The notes below the pieces were generated by a model. The model had not been told where the DNA came from and did not search any database. It saw only the letters and a list, made by a program, of their open reading frames with translations. Shown piece by piece: positions 45,319-53,194 of a stretch of 64,000 bases of DNA (position 1 is the first letter of the stretch; every line of letters starts with the position of its first letter). The stretch covers positions 7,501 through 71,500 of the forward strand of contig NZ_JACHVA010000081.1 in NCBI RefSeq assembly GCF_014230055.1. Direction: 5' to 3'. The stretch is from Puniceicoccus vermicola. Its GTDB lineage: Bacteria; Verrucomicrobiota; Verrucomicrobiia; Opitutales; Puniceicoccaceae. The translations under genes and the position numbers were made by a program.

Positions 45319-45449
45319 GAGGAATCCTGAAAAGATATCCATGGATCTTTCTGGTCATCCTCTTCCTCCTTTCTGTCGGAGCATGGGTCTTTTTTATCTA
45401 CCTCGCCGTGAACAATGCGCCGGAACAGATTGAACCAAGCCAATTCTAA
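45315..45449 (+). CDS. 44-residue membrane protein in the ccoH position
   Basis: The frame runs from ATG 45315, which overlaps the ccoG stop as ATGA, to TAA 45447-45449. One helix (about 10-31, WIFLVILFLLSVGAWVFFIY) is followed by LAVNNAPEQIEPSQF. FixH/CcoH, the assembly subunit encoded right after ccoG in most clusters, has the same N-terminal helix but adds a ~120-residue periplasmic domain. This gene may be a minimal CcoH; similarity beyond topology cannot be shown by eye. Translational coupling to ccoG supports its being real. Confidence 0.6.
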   Translation: MRGILKRYPWIFLVILFLLSVGAWVFFIYLAVNNAPEQIEPSQF

Positions 45450-45475
45450 TCTACAGTTAGGCCTTTCCACGATCC

Positions 45476-46186
45476 ATGATTGACCCGCAAACTATTACCG
45501 GCCCCACCGCAGCATTTCTCGCGGGAGTCGTCACATCGGTCCACTGCGTGGGGATGTGCGGACCGCTGGCTTGCGCCTTTCTTCCTCAAGGCGAAGACAA
45601 AGCCAATCCGATCGTGGTCACCTCGGTCTACCACGGAGCCCGCGTCTTTGCCTACACGCTCTTGGGAGCCATCGCCGGAGCAGTCGGGGCGGCCCCGTTT
45701 ACCTGGTTCGACACCAGCTCCCTGCACTTTTTCCCATGGGCCTTGGTCATCTTCTTTGTCGCCGTCGCCTTCGGCCTCGAAAAACGAATTCCGAAACCCA
45801 AGTTCGTCAGCAAGTGGTTTTTTAAGCTCAACTTGAAGTTCCGGAAGCTCCCTCGCACCTTCGCCGGAGGCCTCCTCGGTCTGGTCACACCATTCCTCCC
45901 CTGCGGCCCCCTCTATCTGGTCTTGGGCGTTGCCCTCATGACCGGATCGATGACCAACGGCGCTCAGTTTCTTTTCGCTTTCGCACTGGGGACTCTGCCC
46001 CTCATTTGGCTGACTCATACTCAATACGCCCGGATCCAGACGCGTATTTCTCCGATCTGGATGAAACGGATTCAACGCGGCATGGCCCTCATCCTCGCGG
46101 CCATGATTGCCTGGCGGCTCTATGCCGGCCCCGACTTGGTCCAGATGCCAGACGGAAGTATGGAAAACTGCCCTTTCTGCTTCTAG
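45476..46186 (+). CDS. TauE/SafE-type (UreH-like) membrane protein linked to cbb3 assembly
   Basis: 236 residues, six hydrophobic segments. The diagnostic stretch is TSVHCVGMCGPLACAF (about 22-37), with its HC..MCGP cysteines. A second Cys-Pro element, LVTPFLPCGPLYLVLGVALM, lies near 140. The protein ends in GSMENCPFCF, a CxxC. This family (sulfite exporter TauE/SafE, related to the DsbD membrane domain) is often found beside cbb3 oxidase genes, where it is suspected of copper or thiol handling. It starts 26 bases after the 44-residue gene and is the last gene of the cluster; the next genes are convergent. Confidence 0.8.
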   Translation: MIDPQTITGPTAAFLAGVVTSVHCVGMCGPLACAFLPQGEDKANPIVVTSVYHGARVFAYTLLGAIAGAVGAAPFTWFDTSSLHFFPWALVIFFVAVAFGLEKRIPKPKFVSKWFFKLNLKFRKLPRTFAGGLLGLVTPFLPCGPLYLVLGVALMTGSMTNGAQFLFAFALGTLPLIWLTHTQYARIQTRISPIWMKRIQRGMALILAAMIAWRLYAGPDLVQMPDGSMENCPFCF

Positions 46187-46200
46187 GTCGGGAGTCAGAT

Positions 46201-46932
46201 TCACCAGCGGAGTATCCGCTCAAAAAACCGCTGAGCCTCCTCCGTACGAGGCTGGTCGATCACCTGCTGAGGCGGTCCCGTCTCGAGAATTTTTCCATCG
46301 TGGAGAAACCACAACTCATCCGCAACTTCTCGGGCGAATCCGATTTCGTGGGTCACCAAGACCAAATCACGGTCCTCCTCCCGAACCTCCCGGATCGCTT
46401 CGAGGACTTCGTAGGTCATTTCCGGATCCAAGGCTGACGTTGGCTCGTCGAAAAAGAGCAACTCGGGCTGAATCGCCATCGCCCGCGCAATCGCTACCCT
46501 CTGCCTCTGCCCTCCGGAAAGGGCTCCCGGCTTCTTCCCAGCGTGAGCGAGCAGCTGGAAGCGATTGAGATGGGTCTCCGCCCGCTGTCGTGCTTCCTCG
46601 GGCGAGCAACCATGCACCTTCACCAGCGGAAGAGTGATATTCGCCAAGGCTGAAAGATGCGGGAAGAGATTGAAGGCCTGAAAAACGGTGCCGACCCGGC
46701 GGCGATACGCGAGAAGATCCTTCTCCCGGAAAGACATCGGCCCCCCCGACCAGAGAACCTGTCCTTCATCGGGACGCAAGAGCCCCGACAAGACTCGCAG
46801 GAGCGTCGATTTTCCCCCACCTGAAGGACCCACGACTGCCAGAACGCGGGTCTCCGAAATTTCTGCCGACATTCTGCGGAGCACCTCGCTCTCTCCGAAT
46901 CGCAAAGACAACTGGTCGACCTTCAGCTTCAT
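46201..46932 (-). CDS. Polar amino-acid ABC transporter ATP-binding protein
   Basis: 243 residues, the typical GlnQ/ArtP size. Walker A GPSGGGKST (about 34-42), Q-loop VFQAFNLFPHL, signature ALSGGQRQRVAIARAM, Walker B LLFFDEPTSALDP and switch VLVTHEIGFA are intact. It overlaps the permease gene upstream by four bases. On the minus strand the gene order is binding protein, permease, ATPase. Convergent with the cbb3 cluster, with 14 bases between stops. The amino acid is not identifiable. Confidence 0.95.
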   Translation of the reverse strand: MKLKVDQLSLRFGESEVLRRMSAEISETRVLAVVGPSGGGKSTLLRVLSGLLRPDEGQVLWSGGPMSFREKDLLAYRRRVGTVFQAFNLFPHLSALANITLPLVKVHGCSPEEARQRAETHLNRFQLLAHAGKKPGALSGGQRQRVAIARAMAIQPELLFFDEPTSALDPEMTYEVLEAIREVREEDRDLVLVTHEIGFAREVADELWFLHDGKILETGPPQQVIDQPRTEEAQRFFERILRW

Positions 46933-47720
46933 GACGGATGCTTCAGACGCTCCTCCATACGTCGGGAAAACAGGGAAATCGGGAGAGTTAAAATCAAATA
47001 GCCGCAGGCCAGCGGTAGAAAACTCTCGAAGGCACTGAAGGTGAAAGAATTCACCTCCTGAGCGTTCAACGTCAGCTCATTCACCGCAATGATCGAAAGG
47101 AGCGAACTATCTTTGATCAAAGACGCAAACTGCCCGCTCAACGGAGGCAACGTCTGCCGGATCGCCTGAGGTAGAATAACAAATCGGAGGGTTTGCCACC
47201 GCGTGAATCCCACGGCCCGGGCACTTTCCCGTTGTGATGCTGAAACATTCTCAATGCCCGCACGAAAAATCTCCGCGATGTAGGCTCCGGAGAAAAGCGA
47301 CAGCGCCAAAACCCCGACCATATACCGATTGGAAATCCCATATCCGTCGGCAACGATGTAAAAAAAGATGAGAATCTGGACCAGAAACGGCGTCCCCCGA
47401 ATCAATTCCACATACACGGTCGAAAGGCTCCGCAAGATATAGACCGGCGACGACCGCGCGAGTGCCACCCCAAAGCCGAGAACCGCGCTCAGGAACAACG
47501 CCGCTGCTGAAATCCAGACCGTGGTAATCCATCCGTTGAGGAACTTCTGCCGATATTCCCAGACGCCCTCCCAATTCCAGGCATAATCCAGTTGCAAGAA
47601 AGCAAAGCTGAAAAACGCGGCCAATCCGAGAAAGGCGACCGCCCATCCGAGACATTGCCCGGTGAGAGACGGTTTCACGCCCGGAATCTCGGATTTTTTC
47701 CAGATGGAGAGAAAAGCCAT
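46929..47720 (-). CDS. Polar amino-acid ABC transporter permease
   Basis: 263 residues with a cytosolic N-terminus and about six membrane segments. The HisM/GlnP family signature is seen in YVELIRGTPFLVQILIFFY (the ELIRGTP motif) and SARAVGFTRWQTLRFVILPQ, the EAA-type loop, with the conserved Gly-Phe-Thr. The N-terminal 40 residues are a little longer than in GlnP and include an extra hydrophobic helix (GWAVAFLGLAAFFSFAF). It overlaps the ATPase start by four bases and lies 13 bases downstream of the binding-protein gene. Confidence 0.93.
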   Translation of the reverse strand: MAFLSIWKKSEIPGVKPSLTGQCLGWAVAFLGLAAFFSFAFLQLDYAWNWEGVWEYRQKFLNGWITTVWISAAALFLSAVLGFGVALARSSPVYILRSLSTVYVELIRGTPFLVQILIFFYIVADGYGISNRYMVGVLALSLFSGAYIAEIFRAGIENVSASQRESARAVGFTRWQTLRFVILPQAIRQTLPPLSGQFASLIKDSSLLSIIAVNELTLNAQEVNSFTFSAFESFLPLACGYLILTLPISLFSRRMEERLKHPS

Positions 47721-47733
47721 TCAGCGAAACAAA

Positions 47734-48522
47734 CTAAAAGACAAAGGGATAGCCCAACTCCGCAAAGGCCTCCTTCTGCTCTGACAAATAGCGATCACCC
47801 AAGTCGTCAAACCCACCGGAAGCCCGAAACTCCGCAAGAAAAGTATTCACCGAATCTAGGAGAGACTGATTCCCCTTTTTTACCCCGATCGCCCAATACT
47901 CTTTGCGAAAGGGGTCGAGGAGAGCACGGGTGGAGTCCGGATTGCGCTGCCAATGCTTGAAAGTCGACATCTGGTCGTAGATGAACGCATCGGCCTTGCC
48001 TTGGACCACCTCAAGCACCGCCGCCGACTCCTTATCAAGAACCAGAACCCTCGATCTCGGCAGATTTCTCATCGCGTAGAGATGCCCAGTCGTCCCCTGC
48101 TTCACCGCCACCACCGAGCCATCGCCAACATCATCGATCGATTCGATCCCGGAGTCCTTTCCCACCAGAAGAGTCAGACCCGTGGTCAAATAGGGGTCCG
48201 AAAAATCAATCGCCCGCGCCCGCTCCTCCGTTTGGGTCATTGAGGAGAGAATGAGGTCAATCTTTCCGGTTCTCAGTGCTGGAATGAGCCCCTGGAAAGG
48301 AATATTCCGAATCTCGACCGGACGATCCAAAAACTCTCCCAACGCCTCGGCGATCGCCACGCTCACCCCATCCGGAGCTCCCGCGGCATCAGTCATCTCA
48401 AACGGAGGATAGGCCAGCTCCATTCCGACCCGCAAAGGGTCTTGGGCTTTCTCCGCAAAAAGACAGAAAGGAAAAAGGAGAAGGAGAAAAGTACGGCGCA
48501 AAATCCCAGCGGACATGCTCAT
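47734..48522 (-). CDS. Polar amino-acid ABC transporter substrate-binding protein
   Basis: 262 residues from ATG 48522; ATG 48552, 48534 and 48516 are also in frame. A signal peptide is clear (LRRTFLLLLFPFCLFAEKA). The mature part is a family 3 solute-binding domain: LRVGMELAYPPFEM, then GVSVAIAEALGEFL, GKIDLILSSMTQTEERARAI and FSDPYLTTGLTLLV, with the family's Asp/Arg amino-acid contacts (TQTEERA and the later KADAFIYD). It heads the three-gene ABC operon. Ligand unknown; a glutamine, arginine or cystine type cannot be distinguished. Confidence 0.92.
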   Translation of the reverse strand: MSMSAGILRRTFLLLLFPFCLFAEKAQDPLRVGMELAYPPFEMTDAAGAPDGVSVAIAEALGEFLDRPVEIRNIPFQGLIPALRTGKIDLILSSMTQTEERARAIDFSDPYLTTGLTLLVGKDSGIESIDDVGDGSVVAVKQGTTGHLYAMRNLPRSRVLVLDKESAAVLEVVQGKADAFIYDQMSTFKHWQRNPDSTRALLDPFRKEYWAIGVKKGNQSLLDSVNTFLAEFRASGGFDDLGDRYLSEQKEAFAELGYPFVF

Positions 48523-48603
48523 AGAGTTGCCCATCCTCGCGAAGAAATCCAATCGAATCCAAAGTTTCCCGCCCCACCCTCAGGAAAAGGCCGACCCCAA
48601 AGG

Positions 48604-49449
48604 CTAACTCAAATCCAGATCGGGCTGTCCTTTCACCAAGCGATCCACCTCGATCACCTGTTGCAGGAACGGCTCGAAAGCCGATAGAGGCAACGCACTC
48701 GGACCATCGCACAAAGCCTTATCCGGATTCGGATGAGTTTCGAGAAAGAGCCCCGCGATCTTCTGGGAAACCCCGGCCTTCGCCAATTGCAAGGCAGCCT
48801 CCCGACGCCCTCCCGAAGAACTCTCCCGCCCCCCAGGCACCTGCAAAGAATGCGTAACATCAAAAACCACCGGAGCTCCAAGATTCTTCATCACCCCAAA
48901 TCCCAGCATGTCCACCACCAGATTGTGATAACCAAACGAAACCCCACGCTCACAGAGAAGAATCCGCTCATTCCCACACTCCGCAAATTTCGTCAAAATA
49001 TGACGCATATCATCCGGCGCCAAAAACTGCCCCTTCTTCACCTGAATAACCGTCCCAGCCCGAGCCAAAGACTTCACCAAGTCGGTTTGGCGACAGAGAA
49101 AAGCCGGCAATTGCAAAATATCACAAACCTCAGCCGCCGGCTTCGCCTGAAAAGGCTCATGAACATCCGAAATCACCGGAACCCCAAACTTCGCCTTCAC
49201 CGCCGCCAAGATCTCCAATCCCTTCTCCAAACCGGGCCCGCGAAACGAATGAATAGAAGACCGATTCGCCTTATCAAAAGAAGCCTTAAAAACATAAGGA
49301 ACCCCCAAACGCCCCGTAACCTCGACCATCGTCTCAGCCACCTCAAAAGCCAGATCCTCCGACTCCAAAACATTAATCCCCGCCATCAAGACCAGGGGGC
49401 CATCATTGGAAAATGAAATCGAATCCGAAAGAGAAACAGTCTCAGCCAT
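48604..49449 (-). CDS. kdsA: 3-deoxy-8-phosphooctulonate synthase KdsA
   Basis: 281 residues, the standard length. It condenses phosphoenolpyruvate with arabinose-5-phosphate to make Kdo-8-phosphate for the lipopolysaccharide inner core. Signature stretches are the [20 protein letters not shown] start, [20 protein letters not shown] ([11 protein letters not shown] motif), [25 protein letters not shown] and [14 protein letters not shown]. The Cys in FLCRQTDL is common to both the metal and non-metal types. GAGGGG directly precedes the start. Codon use favours G and T at third positions, unlike most neighbours but like the RAYT gene next door. Confidence 0.96.
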   Translation of the reverse strand: MAETVSLSDSISFSNDGPLVLMAGINVLESEDLAFEVAETMVEVTGRLGVPYVFKASFDKANRSSIHSFRGPGLEKGLEILAAVKAKFGVPVISDVHEPFQAKPAAEVCDILQLPAFLCRQTDLVKSLARAGTVIQVKKGQFLAPDDMRHILTKFAECGNERILLCERGVSFGYHNLVVDMLGFGVMKNLGAPVVFDVTHSLQVPGGRESSSGGRREAALQLAKAGVSQKIAGLFLETHPNPDKALCDGPSALPLSAFEPFLQQVIEVDRLVKGQPDLDLS

Positions 49450-49504
49450 CCCCTCAGGCTGCGATCCCCCGCTCTAGAAGCAAGCCGGGAAGATAATTCT
49501 TTTA

Positions 49505-49545
49505 TTTTTTAAACCTGGTTAAAAAAGTATCGCCATAGGTATGGC
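49505..49545. repeat. AT-rich inverted repeat (AACCTGGTT motif copy 3) and adjacent short hairpin
   Basis: TTTTTTAA-ACCTGG-TTAAAAAA (49505-49526) is followed by GCCATA-GG-TATGGC (49532-49545), preceded by GTATC. They lie between divergent kdsA and the RAYT gene, 20 bases before the RAYT start. The second could be a REP-like substrate of the transposase. Confidence 0.45.
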
Positions 49546-49564
49546 TCACTGTTTCTATTAGTGC

Positions 49565-50515
49565 ATGAGAAGAAAACGGATTCAGCTCGAAGGACAAACA
49601 GCCTACTACCATGTGATGAGTCGAACGGTGAACGGAGAGGCTCTCTTTGGCGACCGGGAGAGGGAGGTTTTGCGGAAGATGATCTGGCAGGTGGCTGATT
49701 TCTCGGGGATCCGGGTGGTTACTTATGCGGTGATGAAGAACCACTTCCATGTATTGGTAGAGGTGCCGGCGGAGGTTGACATTTCGGATGCGGAGTTGGT
49801 GCGCCGGTATCGTCGGCTTTATCCGAAGCCTACGCCCTGGAATCCGATGCGGGCTGAGGTTTTGGAGGGGCATCTCCGGGATGATTCTTCCGAAGGGAGG
49901 GATTTGCGGAAGAGTCTTTTGCGACGGATGGGGGATGTTTCCTGGATGATGAAGACTCTGAAGCAGCGGTTTACGCTTTGGTTTAACCGGTCGCGGGATC
50001 GTTTTGGACCGCTTTGGTGTGAGCGGTTTAAGAGTGTTCTGGTGGAAGGGGATCGTTGGGCGCTGCGGACGGTGGCTGCCTATATCGACTTAAATGCGGT
50101 TCGGGCGGGGTTGGTGTCAGATCCTAAGGATTACCGGTTTTGTGGGTATGCCGAGGCATTGGGCGGGGGCCGGATGGCTCGGGCTGGGCTTTCGGTTGTG
50201 GATAAGGATCTGGCTGGGTATCGGCAGACTTTGTATGGAGTCGGGGCCGGGGAGAAGGCTGAGAAGAAGTCGATTTCTCGGGAAGAAGCGGTGCGGGTTC
50301 TGGAAGAGGAGAAGGGGAAACTGCCCTTGTCTGTGGTTTTGCGGTGCCGGGTGCGGTACTTTACGGACGGGATGGTACTGGGTTCGCCCTCGTTTGTGGA
50401 GGAGCAGGTTCAGGGAGATCCTGGGAAGCGTCCCAAGCGGGCGCATGCAATGTCTGGTGCAGACTGGGGTGGTCTGGCTGTGGGAACTGGGTTGCGGGCT
50501 AAGCTGTTTGGTTAA
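49565..50515 (+). CDS. REP-associated tyrosine transposase (RAYT, Transposase 17/Y1 family)
   Basis: 316 residues. The Y1-transposase fold is identified from GQTAYYHVMSRTVNGEALFG, then TYAVMKNHFHVLVEVP with the HxH metal motif (His-Phe-His near residue 60), and FKSVLVEGDRWALRTVAAYI then DLNAVRAGLVSDP, the RAYT C-terminal helix block. These domesticated single-copy HUH enzymes act on short palindromic REP sequences. No full insertion sequence surrounds it. The longer C-terminal region (after about 205), including SISREEAVRVLEEEKGKLP, is typical of planctomycete/verrucomicrobial RAYTs. Third codon positions are mostly G or T, unlike the C-rich neighbours, which suggests a different origin. Confidence 0.88.
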   Translation: MRRKRIQLEGQTAYYHVMSRTVNGEALFGDREREVLRKMIWQVADFSGIRVVTYAVMKNHFHVLVEVPAEVDISDAELVRRYRRLYPKPTPWNPMRAEVLEGHLRDDSSEGRDLRKSLLRRMGDVSWMMKTLKQRFTLWFNRSRDRFGPLWCERFKSVLVEGDRWALRTVAAYIDLNAVRAGLVSDPKDYRFCGYAEALGGGRMARAGLSVVDKDLAGYRQTLYGVGAGEKAEKKSISREEAVRVLEEEKGKLPLSVVLRCRVRYFTDGMVLGSPSFVEEQVQGDPGKRPKRAHAMSGADWGGLAVGTGLRAKLFG

Positions 50516-50584
50516 AAACGGCGTTGTTTCCTCGATCAGCTTAGTCGGCTATCCCCGTTCATACGGGTCTCGTGGGAGGCCTTC

Positions 50585-51571
50585 TTAAAAGAGAGCCCCG
50601 GTCACCACACCCACTGCTGAGATCGGGCCGGAATCGTTCACACTATCCAGAGTTCGACTTGCCTTCCGCACAACCGATTGAACCTCAAAGTAAATGGTGT
50701 CATCACTCAAGAGTCGGCCGATGGTGGAGTTGGGATCGTTCAACCGAGCTGAGAATTCTTGGACGTTCGCGATCGTGCTCTTCAATTCGTTGGCAATCTG
50801 ATCGCCGTAGAGAAGCTCTCCGAGCGAACCCTCGCCACTCTTCACGTGGTCGACGATGCCCTGCACTCCGGCAAGCATTTCATCGGCTTGACCGGCGGCG
50901 GATTTGATCTCGGCCACGGTCGCCATGAGCTCGTTGTAGCCTTCATCCTCGAAAAGAAGCTTACCCACGGTCCCCTTCCCTTCACTCAGCTGGGTTGTGA
51001 TTATTTCGATGTTCTCAAGTGAGCTTCCAATGCGTCCCCGATTTTCCTTAATCATGCCTCCCAGTTCGGCAAATAATCCGTCTCCTTGGCCGCTAAACAT
51101 TCCGCCAATGTCTGATAGCGCACCATCGATGCGGTCGGCCACGGCACCTACTTCCTCGAAGATTTGGTTAATGTCGACAGAAGGTTTGGTTTTGATCTCC
51201 TCACCGGGCTTCAGAGGATCGCTAAAACTCTTACCCATTTCGATCGAAACGAAGTTTGTTCCCAAAAGACCCGCCATGGAAACGGAGGCCACTGAATCGG
51301 TAGGGATTTCGTATTGTTTCTGAATAGACAATTTGGCCACGGCCTGGCCCTCCTTCAATGAGGTGCCGATTACGGTTCCGACCTTCACACCGGACATCCG
51401 GACGTCGTCACCCACCCGCAACTGCAAGATGTTATTGAAAGGGGCGTCAATGGGATAACCTTCTGCGCTGGCTGAGCCGGCTTTGTTCAAAGAGGTGTAA
51501 ACGAAATAGGTGATCACCAAACCGATGATAAAAAACAGCCCTACTCCACTGTATTGTGCTTTGTCGCTCAT
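50585..51571 (-). CDS. mlaD: MlaD-like MCE-domain phospholipid transport protein
   Basis: 328 residues. One N-terminal membrane helix (about 8-27) anchors the protein; the MCE domain follows (about 35-115), with the MSGVKVGTVIGTSLKEGQAV strand pair and MAGLLGTNFVSIEMG. A long C-terminal region (about 140-320) has repeated helical segments (GRIGSSLENIEIITTQLSEG) ending each time in GxGxxGxLL. This is longer than E. coli MlaD (183 residues) and may form an extended tube or needle as in other MCE proteins. It is the last gene of mlaE-mlaF-mlaD and lies 11 bases after mlaF. It handles phospholipid transfer between inner and outer membranes. Confidence 0.92.
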   Translation of the reverse strand: MSDKAQYSGVGLFFIIGLVITYFVYTSLNKAGSASAEGYPIDAPFNNILQLRVGDDVRMSGVKVGTVIGTSLKEGQAVAKLSIQKQYEIPTDSVASVSMAGLLGTNFVSIEMGKSFSDPLKPGEEIKTKPSVDINQIFEEVGAVADRIDGALSDIGGMFSGQGDGLFAELGGMIKENRGRIGSSLENIEIITTQLSEGKGTVGKLLFEDEGYNELMATVAEIKSAAGQADEMLAGVQGIVDHVKSGEGSLGELLYGDQIANELKSTIANVQEFSARLNDPNSTIGRLLSDDTIYFEVQSVVRKASRTLDSVNDSGPISAVGVVTGALF

Positions 51572-51582
51572 TTGACTTTTCC

Positions 51583-52362
51583 TTAATTTTGTCGGCGGAA
51601 CCGGGGATTCTCAATATCGATCTCCGGTCTAAAAAATTCCTCAATTTCTTCTGATTTGGTTCCCATCACTTCTTCAGCGGTTCCTGTCGCGCGGATGGTT
51701 CCGTTTTTCAGAAGGATCATGCGATCCGAAATGTTTGCGGCCAGATCGCGGTCGTGGGAGACGACAATGCTGGTAACGTTCAGCTCTTCCCGAAGAGTGG
51801 CAATGACTTCGCTGATGGTCGCCGCCATGGTGGGATCGAGCTCGGAGGTCGGCTCATCGTAGAGCAAGAGCTGTGGCTCCATCACTAATGATCGAGCAAT
51901 CGCGACCCGTTTGCGCATGCCTCCGCTCAGTTCGGCCGGAATCTTATCCGCGGCCTCCTTCAGTGAAAGCATCTCCAAGGCCTCCTCCACCTTTTCCCGA
52001 ATTTCCGGCTCTTTGGCCAAACGATGTTCCCGCGGATAAAAAGCGAGGTTATCGAAAACCGACATACTGTTGAAAAGTGCGCCTGCCTGAAAAACCAATG
52101 CGGTTTTCACTTTGTGATGGGTGAGAGGATCACTCGCGTCCATGTCCCCGATCAAGACCCGCCCATCCGTGGGTTTCAGGAGGCCGATCAACGTCCGCAG
52201 GAGGACGGATTTCCCGGAACCACTGGGGCCCATGATGACAAAAATCTCCCCTTCCTTGACCGAGAAGCTCACATCGGAAATGACCTGGGCCTCTCCGAAG
52301 CGCACCCCCACTCCCTCTGCGGTAACGGATATGGATTTCTTTTCTGAACGCACTGAAGACAT
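51583..52362 (-). CDS. mlaF: MlaF-like ABC ATPase of the phospholipid transporter
   Basis: 259 residues. Walker A GPSGSGKSV (about 40-48), Q-loop LVFQAGALFNSMSVFDN typical of MlaF, signature ELSGGMRKRVAIARSL, Walker B LLLYDEPTSELDP and switch VVSHD are complete. The C-terminal tail (about 225-259) is short and polar, as expected for MlaF where it engages MlaB, but no mlaB was seen here. Five bases separate it from mlaE. It powers the MlaE permease at the inner membrane. Confidence 0.95.
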   Translation of the reverse strand: MSSVRSEKKSISVTAEGVGVRFGEAQVISDVSFSVKEGEIFVIMGPSGSGKSVLLRTLIGLLKPTDGRVLIGDMDASDPLTHHKVKTALVFQAGALFNSMSVFDNLAFYPREHRLAKEPEIREKVEEALEMLSLKEAADKIPAELSGGMRKRVAIARSLVMEPQLLLYDEPTSELDPTMAATISEVIATLREELNVTSIVVSHDRDLAANISDRMILLKNGTIRATGTAEEVMGTKSEEIEEFFRPEIDIENPRFRRQN

Positions 52363-52367
52363 GATTA

Positions 52368-53132
52368 CTAAAGAAGAGCCTGGGTGATGAAGTAATCGGT
52401 AAAGAGGATAAAGATCATGGAGATCACGACCGAACGCGTAACTGAGAAACCAATTTCACGCGGCCCACCACTTGTATTGAGGCCCTGCGCACAAGCGATC
52501 AGAATGACAAAGAAACCAAAAATCTGCCCTTTGATGAGCCCGTCAGTGACGTCCTCCCGGGTAAGAAAATCCAACATCCCCCGCCAATAGATGGTTGGGG
52601 AAAGAGAGATAAAGTTCACATACTTCGCTACGACCATGCCGCCAAACCATCCAATGAAAATGGAAAACATGGTCAGCGGCGGGGTGATTAGAAATGCGGC
52701 GACCAAACGGGGCATGACGAGAATTTTCTCGGGAGAAATATTCATCGTCTGAAGGGCATCAATCTCCTGATACACTTTCATCGAGGCCAACTCGGCCGTG
52801 GTCGCAGATCCGACCCGGCCCGATAGGAGGAAGGCGGTCATCACTGGCGCCAATTCCCGGCAAAGCGAAAGCCCCACAATCGAACCGATAAACGACTGGG
52901 CTCCGACTTGCTGCAACGCAAAGCCGGTTTGCAGAGCCAGAACTGCCCCGATGAAGAAACTCAGAATCGCCACGATCGGGAAGGTCTTGTACCCCATCTC
53001 GAAGCAATACAACAAGACTCGGTTCAACTGCCGTGGCAGTGCAGGAAGATACCGCAACGCCGTCCCCAAGAGAACGACATGGTATCCCACATCATCTAAA
53101 TAGCCTTTCGCTCGCTTAATCATCCTGCCCAA
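52368..53132 (-). CDS. mlaE: MlaE-like ABC permease of the phospholipid transporter
   Basis: 254 residues, five membrane helices. The MlaE family pattern is strong: VGAQSFIGSIVGLSLCRELA then PVMTAFLLSGRVGSATTAEL and ASMKVYQEIDALQTM (the conserved E-x-x-M-x-V-x-x-q-I-D-A-L). It starts the mla gene block (order E, F, D on the minus strand). The WPF-repeat protein gene ends 62 bases upstream on the same strand, so they may be one operon. MlaB, MlaC and MlaA are not recognisable in this window. Confidence 0.95.
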   Translation of the reverse strand: MGRMIKRAKGYLDDVGYHVVLLGTALRYLPALPRQLNRVLLYCFEMGYKTFPIVAILSFFIGAVLALQTGFALQQVGAQSFIGSIVGLSLCRELAPVMTAFLLSGRVGSATTAELASMKVYQEIDALQTMNISPEKILVMPRLVAAFLITPPLTMFSIFIGWFGGMVVAKYVNFISLSPTIYWRGMLDFLTREDVTDGLIKGQIFGFFVILIACAQGLNTSGGPREIGFSVTRSVVISMIFILFTDYFITQALL

Positions 53133-53194
53133 AAATTAGATTGCCGGAAATTCCCGCTGCGTCGAATCCAGAAAGCAATTCATTCGATTCTTAC

